DNA from: Pseudomonadota bacterium
GTDB taxonomy: Bacteria; Myxococcota_A; UBA9160; SZUA-336
Length of the DNA: 64,000 bases
Direction of reading: 5' to 3'
Assembly: GCA_003247575.1 (NCBI GenBank)
Contig: QJZC01000028.1
Span: 102,096-166,095, forward strand
The notes beneath the pieces were generated by a model. That model was not told the origin of the DNA. It searched no databases and saw nothing but the letters and a program-made list of their open reading frames with translations. Below are positions 1-14,058 of this stretch, piece after piece (within the stretch, counting starts at the first letter, position 1; every line of letters begins with the position of its first letter). The translations under genes and the position numbers were made by a program.

Positions 1-47
1 CGACCCCGGATTCCATCCGTGCCGAAAAGCTTTCCGCGCTCCCTCAT
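1..47 (-). CDS. glmM: Phosphoglucosamine mutase, N-terminal fragment (cut by window start)
   Basis: Only about 15 codons are inside the window; they read MRERGKLFGTDGIRG, and the LFGTDGIRG core is the hallmark N-terminus of GlmM, which converts glucosamine-6-phosphate to glucosamine-1-phosphate for UDP-GlcNAc and peptidoglycan. The ATG at 47 has GGAG six bases upstream; in-frame ATGs at 59 and 74 are alternatives. Position directly after ybbR matches the conserved cdaA-ybbR-glmM order, in which CdaA and YbbR act with or on GlmM (family knowledge). The rest of the gene lies off the window. Confidence 0.85.
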   Translation of the reverse strand, partial: MRERGKLFGTDGIRG

Positions 48-68
48 GCCACTCTCCATCCTTTCGCT

Positions 69-99
69 GCCCATCGTGTTGCACGGCCCATCGTGTTGC
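69..99. repeat. 17-bp tandem duplication between ybbR and glmM
   Basis: A 14-bp word (GCCCATCGTGTTGC) occurs at 69-82 and again at 86-99, offset by 17 bp, in the short ybbR-glmM gap. It looks like a slippage duplication that lengthens the glmM leader. No function is evident. Confidence 0.7.
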
Positions 100-115
100 T
101 CGCACGCTCCCGCCG

Positions 116-838
116 CTACGCATCCGCCTCGGGAACATCCGCCTCCTCGTCCGCGTCCGGCAGCGAGGGAGGCTCAACCGCTGGAATCGGAACGACTCGG
201 ACCAACACACGGATCCTGAGCTCTCCCTCGCTAGCTGGCCAGACGTTGCTGGCAGAGACGACCACGGGAACATCGAAGGAGGTCGTCTGCCGCAGGTCCC
301 CAATCTCGACCCGCTGAGTCGGCACCTCACGTAATCGGGCAAGCACTGAGCTTGCCCCACGCAGAGGAAGAATCGACGGATCGACCTCCACCCCCTGTAG
401 TCTGAATCCCGCCGGCACTTCTCCCGCTATATCGGCGCGCACGCGTACACTCTTTTCGATGATCGTGTCGAGCTTGATCGATACGTTGGAAGGAGACCAA
501 GCAGAGATCTCCGCACCCCGGGGCAGCGAGAATCGATCCGGGTCGATCTGGAAGCGGATCTCTCCGGGGCTGGCGCCCTCGAGCGACACCGGATACGTCT
601 CGAGTTCCTGTTCGGCTCGCCGGACTGCCCAGCGACTCCCCACGACCTTGAAGTTCACCTCGCGTGCCGACTGGGCAATCACGACGACGTTGTCCGGCTG
701 GTCGAGGAAGGTGAGCGCGACATCCACGCTCTGATCCACGGAACGAAACCCTTGAGTAGCAGCCCAGAGAATGACGGCAATGACGAGGGCGACCAACTTG
801 TACACGAAGTTTCGATAGATGAGGCGCAGCAGCTTCAC
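116..838 (-). CDS. ybbR: YbbR-domain membrane protein (CdaA regulator CdaR type)
   Basis: A 240-residue protein starting with GTG at 838, overlapping the cdaA stop by 4 bp (GTGA), which implies translational coupling. It has a short basic cytoplasmic N-terminus, one transmembrane helix at about residues 10-27 and an extracytoplasmic part with beta-rich YbbR-like repeats; the tail is acidic (DADEEADVPEADA). In Gram-positive bacteria the equivalent protein (CdaR) modulates the diadenylate cyclase encoded next to it and GlmM sits downstream, as here. The longer frame running up to 1138 only overlaps cdaA and is not a plausible start. Confidence 0.85.
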   Translation of the reverse strand: MKLLRLIYRNFVYKLVALVIAVILWAATQGFRSVDQSVDVALTFLDQPDNVVVIAQSAREVNFKVVGSRWAVRRAEQELETYPVSLEGASPGEIRFQIDPDRFSLPRGAEISAWSPSNVSIKLDTIIEKSVRVRADIAGEVPAGFRLQGVEVDPSILPLRGASSVLARLREVPTQRVEIGDLRQTTSFDVPVVVSASNVWPASEGELRIRVLVRVVPIPAVEPPSLPDADEEADVPEADA

Positions 839-1710
839 CGGCTCTCCGATTGCAAGGTCGCGGCGACGGACTTGACGCCTTCCTTCGCATTCCGCTCGCG
901 CGTCGGCTCCGTCGCATCTTCCTGCATCACGCCGGTCAGCTGGAGCAGCAGCTGACGCAGCTGCGGCCCATCGAGATCTTCGGTGATCTCCGACCCCTGT
1001 ACGAGCGAGATGCGGCCCGTCTCCTCCGAGACGACCACTGCAATCGCATCGCTCTCCTCCGCAATTCCGAGCGCGGCGCGGTGACGTGTCCCGAGTGTGC
1101 TCGAGATCTTGGCACCGAGGGCCAATGGCAAGATACAACCGGCCGCAGCGATCCGACTCTCGCGGACCACGACTGCACCATCGTGAAGCGGGGAATACGG
1201 CAGGAACAGCGCCAGCAGCAGATCACGCGACAGCTCGGCGTCGACGCGTGTCCCGAGCTCCATGTGTTCGTCGAGCTCGAGATCGCGCTGAATCACAAGC
1301 AGCGCTCCTACGCGCCTTTGTGCCAAAGACTGGCAGGCGCGAACGATCTCCTCGATCGCCTGCACGCCGTGGCCGGAGTTCGAAGCGAAGACGCCGAGCC
1401 CAACGCGGGTCAGCACGCGTCGAATGTCGCGCTGGAAGATGACGATTACGATCAGGACGCCCCACGACAGAAAGTTGTCCAGGATGAAACTGACCGTGGC
1501 CAGCTCCGCCTGCACGCTGATCAGCCAGAAGAAGACGACGATCAAGAGCCCCGCGACCATTTGCTCGGCGCGCGTGCCCTTGATCAGGATCAGGAGCCAA
1601 TAGACCGCGAAGGCTACGATCCCGATGTCGATGGTGTCACGGACCGGATCGAAGCTCTCGCTCAAGGTCGAGAAGCTTTCGATCATCCAGTCTCGCAGTG
1701 CTTCGATCAT
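835..1710 (-). CDS. cdaA: Diadenylate cyclase CdaA (c-di-AMP synthase)
   Basis: 291 residues. Three hydrophobic helices lie at about 27-43, 50-66 and 72-92, followed by a DisA_N cyclase domain. The two catalytic signatures are intact: DGA at 177-179 (in LHDGAVVV) and RHR at 209-211 (in GTRHRAALG). It condenses two ATP into cyclic di-AMP at the inner membrane. It follows ftsH by 42 bp and is coupled to ybbR. The folP gene that often lies between ftsH and this gene in related bacteria is absent. The C-terminal Glu/Lys/Ser-rich tail is poorly conserved. Confidence 0.93.
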   Translation of the reverse strand: MIEALRDWMIESFSTLSESFDPVRDTIDIGIVAFAVYWLLILIKGTRAEQMVAGLLIVVFFWLISVQAELATVSFILDNFLSWGVLIVIVIFQRDIRRVLTRVGLGVFASNSGHGVQAIEEIVRACQSLAQRRVGALLVIQRDLELDEHMELGTRVDAELSRDLLLALFLPYSPLHDGAVVVRESRIAAAGCILPLALGAKISSTLGTRHRAALGIAEESDAIAVVVSEETGRISLVQGSEITEDLDGPQLRQLLLQLTGVMQEDATEPTRERNAKEGVKSVAATLQSESR

Positions 1711-1752
1711 CCACTCGCTCCGCGGGGAGCGGAAGCCTCCGCCGTCGGCTCG

Positions 1753-3669
<1,917 letters not shown>

Positions 3670-3826
3670 CCGACCTCCCCGTGCTGGACCGGATAGCGTT
3701 TTGGAGCGGATGGCATATCGAGCTGGTGGCACTTTCCGCGCGTAAGGGAAAGACTCGCCATAGAGACTCAAGATCGCGCGTACCCATGAGGCTTCGACGG
3801 CTAAGTGGGCGAGATCCTTCGAGATG

Positions 3827-5257
3827 TTACCAACTTGGCGGGATGCCGGAAACCCGCTCCGCGCGCACCTCCCAACCCGCACCGGCACGACCGCTCGCCT
3901 GCGCCGCCGGCACCGTCAAGCTGCGCCATGCTCCGGACTCTCCGCAGTCTTGGACTGCGTCCATAGCCAGAACTCCTACAGGTCGGAGCCCGTTCTCGAT
4001 CAAGAGCGCCCGCGAACGAAGGCGCGCTGGCCAGCCAGCTCGCCGCAAGCGTTCTACAACAGTTCTTCGGGGGGCGCCCGGACGTGAGCTCGGCCACGAG
4101 TCGCCGCGAGAGAGCGGCCGAATCGCCACATCGCTGAGATCGAGCAACGGGAGGGGCAGCTGGAAACCAGCGCTCGCAGCATTGTCGGGACGTGCCAGCC
4201 AGACCTCGAAGCCGTGTGGACCTACGGGTACGCGAACGCCGGGTCGCAGCAGCTGGCGTTCGAAGCCCTCTCTCACACCGGAGCGCCGGCCCAGCCAGGC
4301 ACAATCCCCATCCAACACGAACTCGACGGCATCCGGAAGTGTGATGCGTCGAGATTTCGCGCCCGGCCGGCAGGCGCGCTCCAAGAGGGCGATCTGCGCG
4401 TGCGCCAAACGCTCCTGCAGCCCGAGCTCGCAAAGCAGCTGTGCCAACAGCTCGCGCCGCTCGGGCCTCGACGCGCACCGCAAGCGATCCAGTCGAATCC
4501 AATATCCCGTACGAACCTCGAGACACACGGATCGGAGTCTCCCCTGCCGCTCCGACCGGCGCGCGTCGCGCCACTCTTGCGCCGACGTCGCCAACCTCGC
4601 CAGATGAGGCACCGCTTCAGGATGTGCCCGCGCCAGCTCCGGGAGCACCGCGTGGCGGATCCGATTGCGCGGTACACCCAGGTCGAGATTGCTGGCGTCC
4701 TCACACCAGCCGAGCCCTCGAGCCTCCAGGTAGCTGCGGAGCGCCACGCGTTCGACCTCGAGCACGGGCCGGATCAGCCGCCGCGCGGAGTCGAACGCCG
4801 CGATGGCCGCGAGCCCGGCGAGGTCTGCCCCGCGAATGGCGCGCAGCAGCAGGGTCTCCGCCTGATCCTCCAAGGTGTGTGCCGTCGCGATGTACTCGAG
4901 ACCAAGGCGGCAACGCAGGTGCTCGAGCGCAGCGTACCTGCCCGCTCGCGCGCTGGCCTCGGGCGAGAGGCGTCCTCCCAGATTCGAGCGGCGCCGAGCC
5001 CCATCGAGGCGCTCGAGATGCACTGGGAGCCCCAGAACCCGCGCCGAACGGAGCACAGAGCTCGCGTCCCGATCGGCAGCTTCCCCGCGCAACCCGTGAT
5101 GAACGTGCGCAACCTGCACTGTCTGGCCCAAGGAGGCACAGGCGTGCATCAGTGCGATCGAATCGCCCCCTCCCGAGATGGCCAGGAGCACGCCCTCCGC
5201 GCGCGAGATCCCATGCCGCGCCAGGAAGCGCGCAACCGCGAGATGCACCGGGTTCAT
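3827..5257 (-). CDS. tilS: tRNA(Ile)-lysidine synthetase TilS
   Basis: About 476 residues from ATG 5257; an upstream in-frame start at 5308 would add 17 residues. The N-type ATP pyrophosphatase loop SGGGDS is at residues 28-33, followed by the HVHHGLRG and [10 protein letters not shown] segments typical of TilS and a C-terminal TilS substrate-binding region. It attaches lysine to C34 of tRNA-Ile(CAU), switching decoding from AUG to AUA. It lies upstream of ftsH as in many bacteria (tilS-ftsH), separated by about 157 bp without a gene, and is divergent from the kinase gene at 5428. Confidence 0.92.
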   Translation of the reverse strand: MNPVHLAVARFLARHGISRAEGVLLAISGGGDSIALMHACASLGQTVQVAHVHHGLRGEAADRDASSVLRSARVLGLPVHLERLDGARRRSNLGGRLSPEASARAGRYAALEHLRCRLGLEYIATAHTLEDQAETLLLRAIRGADLAGLAAIAAFDSARRLIRPVLEVERVALRSYLEARGLGWCEDASNLDLGVPRNRIRHAVLPELARAHPEAVPHLARLATSAQEWRDARRSERQGRLRSVCLEVRTGYWIRLDRLRCASRPERRELLAQLLCELGLQERLAHAQIALLERACRPGAKSRRITLPDAVEFVLDGDCAWLGRRSGVREGFERQLLRPGVRVPVGPHGFEVWLARPDNAASAGFQLPLPLLDLSDVAIRPLSRGDSWPSSRPGAPRRTVVERLRRAGWPARLRSRALLIENGLRPVGVLAMDAVQDCGESGAWRSLTVPAAQASGRAGAGWEVRAERVSGIPPSW

Positions 5258-5427
5258 CCCGCAAGAGTAGCTCGTCGCATTCGAGACCCAACCCGAATCC
5301 GTCGCCACTGGCTCAGCCTGGCGCGCCGGACGACCGAAACGAGAAGGGAAGAAACCGGAGTCGCTGCCCCCTGAGCACGCCAGGGCGAGGACTCCCCAGA
5401 GGATTCGAGACAGGCAGACAGGCGTTC

Positions 5428-7449
<2,022 letters not shown>

Positions 7450-7488
7450 CCTCGAATCCGAAGCAGGAAGAGGGGTAAGATCCGCGTC

Positions 7489-8979
7489 GTGATTCGTCTC
7501 GACCGCAGCCCCAGTGTGAACGTAGGCTCCTGGCTCTCCGCCCAGGCGGGCCGGCGTCCAGACGCCACCGCCGTGATCGAACCCGAACGCGGCGAGCGCC
7601 TGTCCTATGCAGAGCTGAATGCGCTCTCCAACCGCATCGCTGCTCGTCTGCAACAGGTGGGCCTCGGTCTTGGCGATCGGGTGGCTCTCGCGATGCCGAG
7701 CCGGGCATTCTACGCCGCATTCTACTTCGCGGTGGCCAAGCTCGGAGGCATCCTGCTGCCGCTCAACACTCGGCTGACCACGCGCGAGTGGCAGTTCCAG
7801 CTGGATGACGCGGAGGTCCGCATGGCGGTGATCGACGATGCGTTCCCGCTGCCGTCGGACGTGCCGGGCCACCTCCTTCGACTCTCGGAGTTCCGCGAGA
7901 GCCTACCCGAACGAGCCTCCGAGCCCGAGCTGTCCGGAGGAGGGGAGGATCCGCACGTGCTCATGTACACGAGCGGCACCACGGGAACCCCCAAGGGCGC
8001 CCTCCTCCCCCATCGCAAGACCTTGTTCAACACTCTGAATGCCGAGCTCTACTTCGAGCTCTGGGCTCGCGACGTGGTTCTGGTGCCGATTCCCCTGTTC
8101 CACTCCTTCGGCCTCAAGATCATGAGCGTTCCGGCGTTCTTTGCAGGCGCCACGGTGGTCCTGGTCGACCACTTCGACCCGCGCGCGATCCAGGAATGGA
8201 TCCGCCGCTATCGGGTGACGGTTCTGGCAGGAGTTCCGGTCATGTACCGGCGCCTGCTCGAGGCTGGCCTCGCACAGGACGAGCTCCGCAGCCTACGTTT
8301 CGCGTTCAGCGCTGGAGCGCCGCTGGACGAGGCGACGGTGCGCGCGTTCAGTGAGCTCGACATTCCGCTGCGACAAGGCTACGGGCAGACCGAGACGTCG
8401 ATCCTCTGTACCGTGCCCGCGGCCGAGGTGCTGCGGAAGGGGGCGACCGTCGGACGCCCGGTGCACTATGGCGAGATCCGCGTCGCGGATCCAGATGGAA
8501 AGACGTTGCCCGCGGGCCGATCGGGCGAGATCCAGGTTCGCGGTCCCATCTGCATGCTCGGATACTGGCGCCGCCCAGGCGAGACGCGTGCAGCGACGCA
8601 AGACGGCTGGCACCGTACGGGCGATCTGGGGATGTTCGACGACGAGGGATACATCCAGCTCGTGGGCAGGTTGAGGGAGATGTACATCAGTGGCGGGGAG
8701 AACGTATACCCCGCGGAGGTAGAGCGTGTTCTGGAGGAACATCCCAACGTCGCAGAGGCGGCAGTCATCGGAGTACGACATCCCGACTGGGGAGAGGTGG
8801 GGCGTGCATTCGTCGTCCCGCGACACCGCGCACCGAACCCCGCAGAGCTCGAAGTCTTCGTCTCGGAGCGCCTCGCTCGCTACAAACGCCCCAAGGAGTG
8901 GATCTTCGTGGAGTCCCTTCCCCGAACGGCCTCCGGGAAGGTCCAGAAGCATCGCCTGGCGCGCCACGATCCTACTTAG
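7489..8979 (+). CDS. AMP-dependent acyl-CoA synthetase/ligase (fatty acid or 4-coumarate type)
   Basis: 496 residues from GTG 7489, with GAGGGG about 12 bases upstream. It contains the ANL-superfamily signatures in order: YTSGTTGTPKG (ATP P-loop), YGQTE, the hinge region RLREMYISGGENVYPAEVE, and a C-terminal RTASGKVQK with the adenylation lysine. It activates a carboxylic acid with ATP and transfers it to CoA; the chain specificity cannot be read from sequence. It follows the kinase gene by 39 bp. Its last about 30 bp overlap the next gene, suggesting coupled translation. Confidence 0.88.
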   Translation: MIRLDRSPSVNVGSWLSAQAGRRPDATAVIEPERGERLSYAELNALSNRIAARLQQVGLGLGDRVALAMPSRAFYAAFYFAVAKLGGILLPLNTRLTTREWQFQLDDAEVRMAVIDDAFPLPSDVPGHLLRLSEFRESLPERASEPELSGGGEDPHVLMYTSGTTGTPKGALLPHRKTLFNTLNAELYFELWARDVVLVPIPLFHSFGLKIMSVPAFFAGATVVLVDHFDPRAIQEWIRRYRVTVLAGVPVMYRRLLEAGLAQDELRSLRFAFSAGAPLDEATVRAFSELDIPLRQGYGQTETSILCTVPAAEVLRKGATVGRPVHYGEIRVADPDGKTLPAGRSGEIQVRGPICMLGYWRRPGETRAATQDGWHRTGDLGMFDDEGYIQLVGRLREMYISGGENVYPAEVERVLEEHPNVAEAAVIGVRHPDWGEVGRAFVVPRHRAPNPAELEVFVSERLARYKRPKEWIFVESLPRTASGKVQKHRLARHDPT

Positions 8980-9709
8980 CGCGATCGGTCTCCTCGCGGG
9001 ATGCACCGTCGCGAAGTCGCTGATCCCTCCGCCTCAAGAACCCCCGAAGCTCGATCCGGATCTCGTCCAACGCGGCGGCACGCTCTTCCTGGACCCGCGC
9101 ATCTCGGGCGACGGCCAGCGCTCCTGCGCCGGTTGCCACGACGCGAGCGCGAATGAGCGCAAGGTCTACCTGTCCGGTGAACCGGTCGAGCCGGGAACGG
9201 AGGGAGCTAGAGTCGCACCGTTCCTGCGCGGACTCTACCAGACCGCACCCTACCTATGGGACGGCTCGATCTCGAGCGTGGAAGGAGTCATCGACCGGAT
9301 GCTGGCTTCGGAGATGCGCGGCGGACAGCTCGACGCCCCGAACAAGCGAGCGCTGACCGCGTACCTGCTCTCCATCCCAGCGTTCGACAACGGACGCATC
9401 AACCCCGACGGGAGCCCGGTCGAGCCGGCCACCAAGTCCATGAACGATGGCTTCGAGCTGTTCAAGAGCTCTGGGTGCCCCACCTGCCACCCACCCGGCA
9501 ACTTCACGCGGCGGCTTCGCTTCGATATCGGTACCGGGGGACGGTTCGACGTTCCGACATTGCGCGGGATCCCCAAGCAGGGCCCGTTCGGCCATGACGG
9601 TCGCTGGGCGACCCTCGAGGAAACGATGAACGCGATCCTGGAGCAGCGCGAGGTCGAGCTGACGTATCGACAACGGCTATCGCTGCTCGAGTACCTGCGA
9701 CTGCTCTAG
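8951..9709 (+). CDS. Di-heme c-type cytochrome lipoprotein, MauG / cytochrome c peroxidase-like
   Basis: About 252 residues. A lipobox (LLAGC, Cys about 18) follows a hydrophobic stretch, so it is an exported lipoprotein. Two heme c sites are visible: CAGCH at about 59-63 and CPTCH at about 176-180, plus the GHDGRWATLEE stretch typical of the CcpA/MauG family. The start is unclear: no ATG, GTG or TTG lies just before the signal peptide. An ATC at 8951 preceded by GGGAAGG at 8-9 bases fits best; a GTG at 8804 would add about 49 Ser/Arg-rich residues ahead of the signal. It overlaps the ligase gene. Probable periplasmic electron transfer or peroxide reduction. At 252 residues it is shorter than typical two-domain peroxidases. 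Confidence 0.78.
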   Translation: MAWRATILLSAIGLLAGCTVAKSLIPPPQEPPKLDPDLVQRGGTLFLDPRISGDGQRSCAGCHDASANERKVYLSGEPVEPGTEGARVAPFLRGLYQTAPYLWDGSISSVEGVIDRMLASEMRGGQLDAPNKRALTAYLLSIPAFDNGRINPDGSPVEPATKSMNDGFELFKSSGCPTCHPPGNFTRRLRFDIGTGGRFDVPTLRGIPKQGPFGHDGRWATLEETMNAILEQREVELTYRQRLSLLEYLRLL

Positions 9710-9746
9710 CTCACGCGCGGTCGCGAGTGGCGGCTCGGTGTCCTTT

Positions 9747-9775
9747 GGAGGGACACGCATCAGGCGTGTCCCTCC
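9747..9775. terminator. Perfect 12-bp inverted repeat between convergent genes (probable bidirectional terminator)
   Basis: The arms GGAGGGACACGC (9747-9758) and GCGTGTCCCTCC (9764-9775) are perfectly complementary with a 5-base loop. It sits between the cytochrome gene ending at 9709 and the regulator ending at 9760 (it overlaps that stop codon). There is no clear U-tract on either side, so intrinsic termination is likely but not certain. Confidence 0.6.
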
Positions 9776-10419
9776 ATCAATCCTTGGACGAAGCGTCCCA
9801 GCAACTCGCGACGCCCGCTGACTCCGACGCGCTCATAGATCGCGTGGAGATGATTGCGGACCGTCAGCTCACTGATGAACAGCCGCGACGCGATCTCTGC
9901 GCTGGTATCACCGCGCAGCGCGCGCTCGAGCACTTCGAGCTGGCGCTCCGACAACCCAAAGTGCTCGAACGCTCGCTGGATCGAGGCCCCAGTCAGGCCA
10001 CCGAAGGAGCTCGAGCCGGACGGTGCGGCCCCTCGTGCGAGCTCACGCCGAATCGCGTCGACGTCGCGAAGCTCGCGATCCACCAGACTGGCACGCGGGT
10101 GCACCAGCCGATACGGATTGATCGGACTGCGCTTGTCGAGCGGAACCACCAACAGCAACGGCTCGAGACTCTCGATGTCCTCGATGCGTCGGAGCTCCTC
10201 CGCGCTCATCGCACCCACACCGTACAGCTCGAACAAGCCCGTGCGACGCAGTGAATCGAAGAGACGCGTCTCGTCTACCCAAGCGGTGCCGTATCCCTCC
10301 GCCGCCAACATGCGCCGCAGACGCTCACCGGTGAGCGCATCCGATTCGTAGATCAGTGCGCGCTTTGGCTCGGGAGGCCGTGCAGAGATCAGATCTCGTG
10401 AGTTCTCGGAGCTTGCCAT
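9760..10419 (-). CDS. LuxR-type DNA-binding response regulator-like protein
   Basis: 219 residues from ATG 10419, with AAGGGGAG upstream. The C-terminus (about 155-210) is a GerE/LuxR helix-turn-helix: LSERQLEVLERALRG, then TSAEIASRLFISELTVRNHL. The N-terminal 120 residues begin like a receiver domain (KRALIYESDALTGERLRRML) but no clear phosphoacceptor Asp and Lys pair could be placed, so it may be an atypical, phosphorylation-independent receiver. It is convergent with the cytochrome gene. Targets unknown. Confidence 0.75.
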   Translation of the reverse strand: MASSENSRDLISARPPEPKRALIYESDALTGERLRRMLAAEGYGTAWVDETRLFDSLRRTGLFELYGVGAMSAEELRRIEDIESLEPLLLVVPLDKRSPINPYRLVHPRASLVDRELRDVDAIRRELARGAAPSGSSSFGGLTGASIQRAFEHFGLSERQLEVLERALRGDTSAEIASRLFISELTVRNHLHAIYERVGVSGRRELLGRFVQGLMEGHA

Positions 10420-10782
10420 CTCACTCCCCTTGCTCGTTCGGACGCAGCACACCGCGTTCCCGCCACGGGCTCGGCACACTGAGAAGTCCCTACGAGAGTA
10501 GCCAGAATCCGCACGCACACCCCGACTCTCGGCGGGCGTGCCTACCTTGGGAGGGCAGAGACCACGAACACACAACAGAATCCACCAGCCAACCGACCTT
10601 GGTCCAATTCACTCAAAGATAAATGGATAAACGCTCCTATCAAGTGTCCCGGGATTTCGACGAATACGTCCCAAGAAGGCGCGATTGACGGGGCTTGATC
10701 GGCAGGCGCCGCGGACCATCGCACGGGGTCCGAAGGGGCTCCGTGTGGGAAAACAACGGCACTGCATGAGGGGGTATTCGAC
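10420..10782. other. Intergenic region between divergent regulator and small HTH gene
   Basis: 363 bp without a credible gene. It must hold the promoters of both flanking genes. It contains a relatively AT-rich patch around 10600-10650 with GATAAA-like words, but no convincing -35/-10 pair was found. The final part carries GAGGGGG, the ribosome-binding site of the next gene. Confidence 0.5.
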
Positions 10783-10983
10783 ATGAGGGATAATTTGGTC
10801 ACCGTTCGCGAGGCTGCGAACTACCTGAGGATCTCTGCTCGCACTGTGTATCGTCTGATCGAGTCAGGACAGATCGGCGCGGTTCGCATCGGCAAGCAGT
10901 GGCGCATTCCGGCGAGCGATCTGCCGGGACACGAGGCGCTCGGGAATCCGGGCAGCACTCCGGAGCCGCAGGCGACAGCCTAG
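10783..10983 (+). CDS. Small MerR/excisionase-family helix-turn-helix DNA-binding protein
   Basis: 66 residues. Residues 5-48 form a winged-helix HTH of the excisionase/BldC type (LVTVREAANYLRISARTVYRLI, then IGAVRIGKQWRIPASDL). The tail is short and Pro/Ala-rich. ATG at 10783 has GAGGGGG nine bases upstream. No integrase or phage gene is near, so it is more likely a chromosomal regulator than a recombination directionality factor. A strong hairpin follows at 11009. Confidence 0.75.
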   Translation: MRDNLVTVREAANYLRISARTVYRLIESGQIGAVRIGKQWRIPASDLPGHEALGNPGSTPEPQATA

Positions 10984-11008
10984 CCCGGTCCGAAAAAGGC
11001 TAGAAGTT

Positions 11009-11040
11009 CCCGCCGAGTAGGTTCTCCCCTGCTCGGCGGG
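11009..11040 (+). terminator. GC-rich hairpin downstream of the HTH gene
   Basis: CCCGCCGAG (11009-11017) pairs perfectly with CTCGGCGGG (11032-11040). A T-G pair and AGG/CCT extend the stem to about 13 bp with a 6-base loop. It lies 26 bp after the stop codon; no U-tract follows, so termination efficiency is uncertain. Confidence 0.55.
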
Positions 11041-11348
11041 GGCCGTCCCCAGCTCTCCGCTTCCCGCGCTCCATCCTCCGCTCCATTCAAGGAGCTGTTC
11101 CACGTTCCAAGCTCCAATCCGAGCCAACCCAGCCCAAGCTACGACCCCACACGCAGACGGACCAGTCGGACCGCCAGTGTGTGCGGGCTTGCGCGCGAGC
11201 GCTCCCGATTGACTCCGAGCCGCTCGCTCGGTACCGTCCGGTCGCTTGCAGTCCGCTGGAGCTCTGCCTTGCGTCCGGTCCTCTGCCTCTCGTCTCTGCG
11301 AGCGGCCCATCTGGAACCAGACGTTCTAGGCGGCCGCCTCGGGTGCAC
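11041..11348. other. Non-coding stretch before the tRNA gene
   Basis: About 308 bp with no supported gene; frames here are open only because of high GC. It presumably carries the tRNA promoter, though no clear consensus boxes were recognised. Confidence 0.45.
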
Positions 11349-11425
11349 GGCGGTGTAGCTCAGTTGGTTAGAGCAGGCGGCTCATATCCGCCGAGTCGGG
11401 GGTTCAAGTCCCTCCACCGCCACCA
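11349..11425 (+). tRNA. tRNA with CAT anticodon (elongator tRNA-Met, or tRNA-Ile2)
   Basis: A complete cloverleaf of 77 nt including an encoded CCA. Acceptor GGCGGTG pairs with CACCGCC; D arm GCTC/GAGC; anticodon stem GGCGG/CCGCC with loop CTCATAT (anticodon CAT); T arm GGGGG/CCCTC with loop TTCAAGT; discriminator A. It lacks the unpaired first acceptor base of an initiator tRNA. A tRNA-Ile2 read by TilS cannot be excluded, since it shares the CAT anticodon. Confidence 0.95.
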
Positions 11426-11475
11426 CCCTCACCGCCGTCCGCTCCGGCCACCACCACACGCTCGGATGGGCGTAG

Positions 11476-13362
<1,887 letters not shown>

Positions 13363-13394
13363 TCCAACTCGTCCGCTAGACTGGCGGACCGCTG

Positions 13395-14045
13395 CTAGAC
13401 CTGCTCGGCATCCGGTCCCCAGACGTACTTGTGAAGCTGTAGATTGAGACGCGCCCGCAGTCCGTCGCGCAACATCCACGCGGCCAGCTCTCGTGGATCC
13501 AGCACTCCGTGTACCGGGGAGAGGTGCACCGGCCAACGTCGCTCCAGGACATGCTCGCGAATTCGGTCGCGTGCCCACGCGTAGTCCGCTGAGTCAGCCA
13601 CCACGAACTTGATCTCCCCCGCGGAAGAAAGGCGCTCGAGATTCGCAAAGTCGTTGTGCTGCGACATCCCGCTGGCCGGAGTCTTGAGATCCAGAATCAC
13701 GTGGACGCGCGGATCGATCGAGGAGATGTCGCGATGGCCCCCGGTCTCGATCAGCACTTGGAACCCTTCATCCAGCAGGCGCTGACACAGCACTGGCAGT
13801 GCCGGCTGGAGGAGCGGCTCACCACCGGTCAGCTCCACCAGCGGGACGGCTAGCGCCATCACGTGGTCGAGTACCTCGTCGATCGACATCCGCTCTCCGC
13901 CCGAGAACGCATGCGGTTCGTCACAGTAGGAACAGCGGAGATCGCACCCAACCGTACGCACGAACGCGCAGGGCTGGCCTGAAAACGAACTCTCCCCTTG
14001 AATGGAGCGATAGATCTCCTTGATGCGTAGGGTGTCCTCGGCCAT
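13395..14045 (-). CDS. queE: 7-carboxy-7-deazaguanine synthase QueE (radical SAM)
   Basis: 216 residues. The N-terminus MAEDTLRIKEIYRSIQGESSF is typical of QueE. The radical SAM cluster is C-x3-C-x2-C (CDLRCSYC), followed by the TGGEPLLQ SAM-binding stretch. It contracts 6-carboxy-tetrahydropterin to CDG on the way to queuosine. It is convergent with thiC and 14 bp downstream of the DHH-like gene, so these two may be co-transcribed. No queC, queD or queF is visible in the window. Confidence 0.93.
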   Translation of the reverse strand: MAEDTLRIKEIYRSIQGESSFSGQPCAFVRTVGCDLRCSYCDEPHAFSGGERMSIDEVLDHVMALAVPLVELTGGEPLLQPALPVLCQRLLDEGFQVLIETGGHRDISSIDPRVHVILDLKTPASGMSQHNDFANLERLSSAGEIKFVVADSADYAWARDRIREHVLERRWPVHLSPVHGVLDPRELAAWMLRDGLRARLNLQLHKYVWGPDAEQV

Positions 14046-14058
14046 CGAGCTAGCGGCC

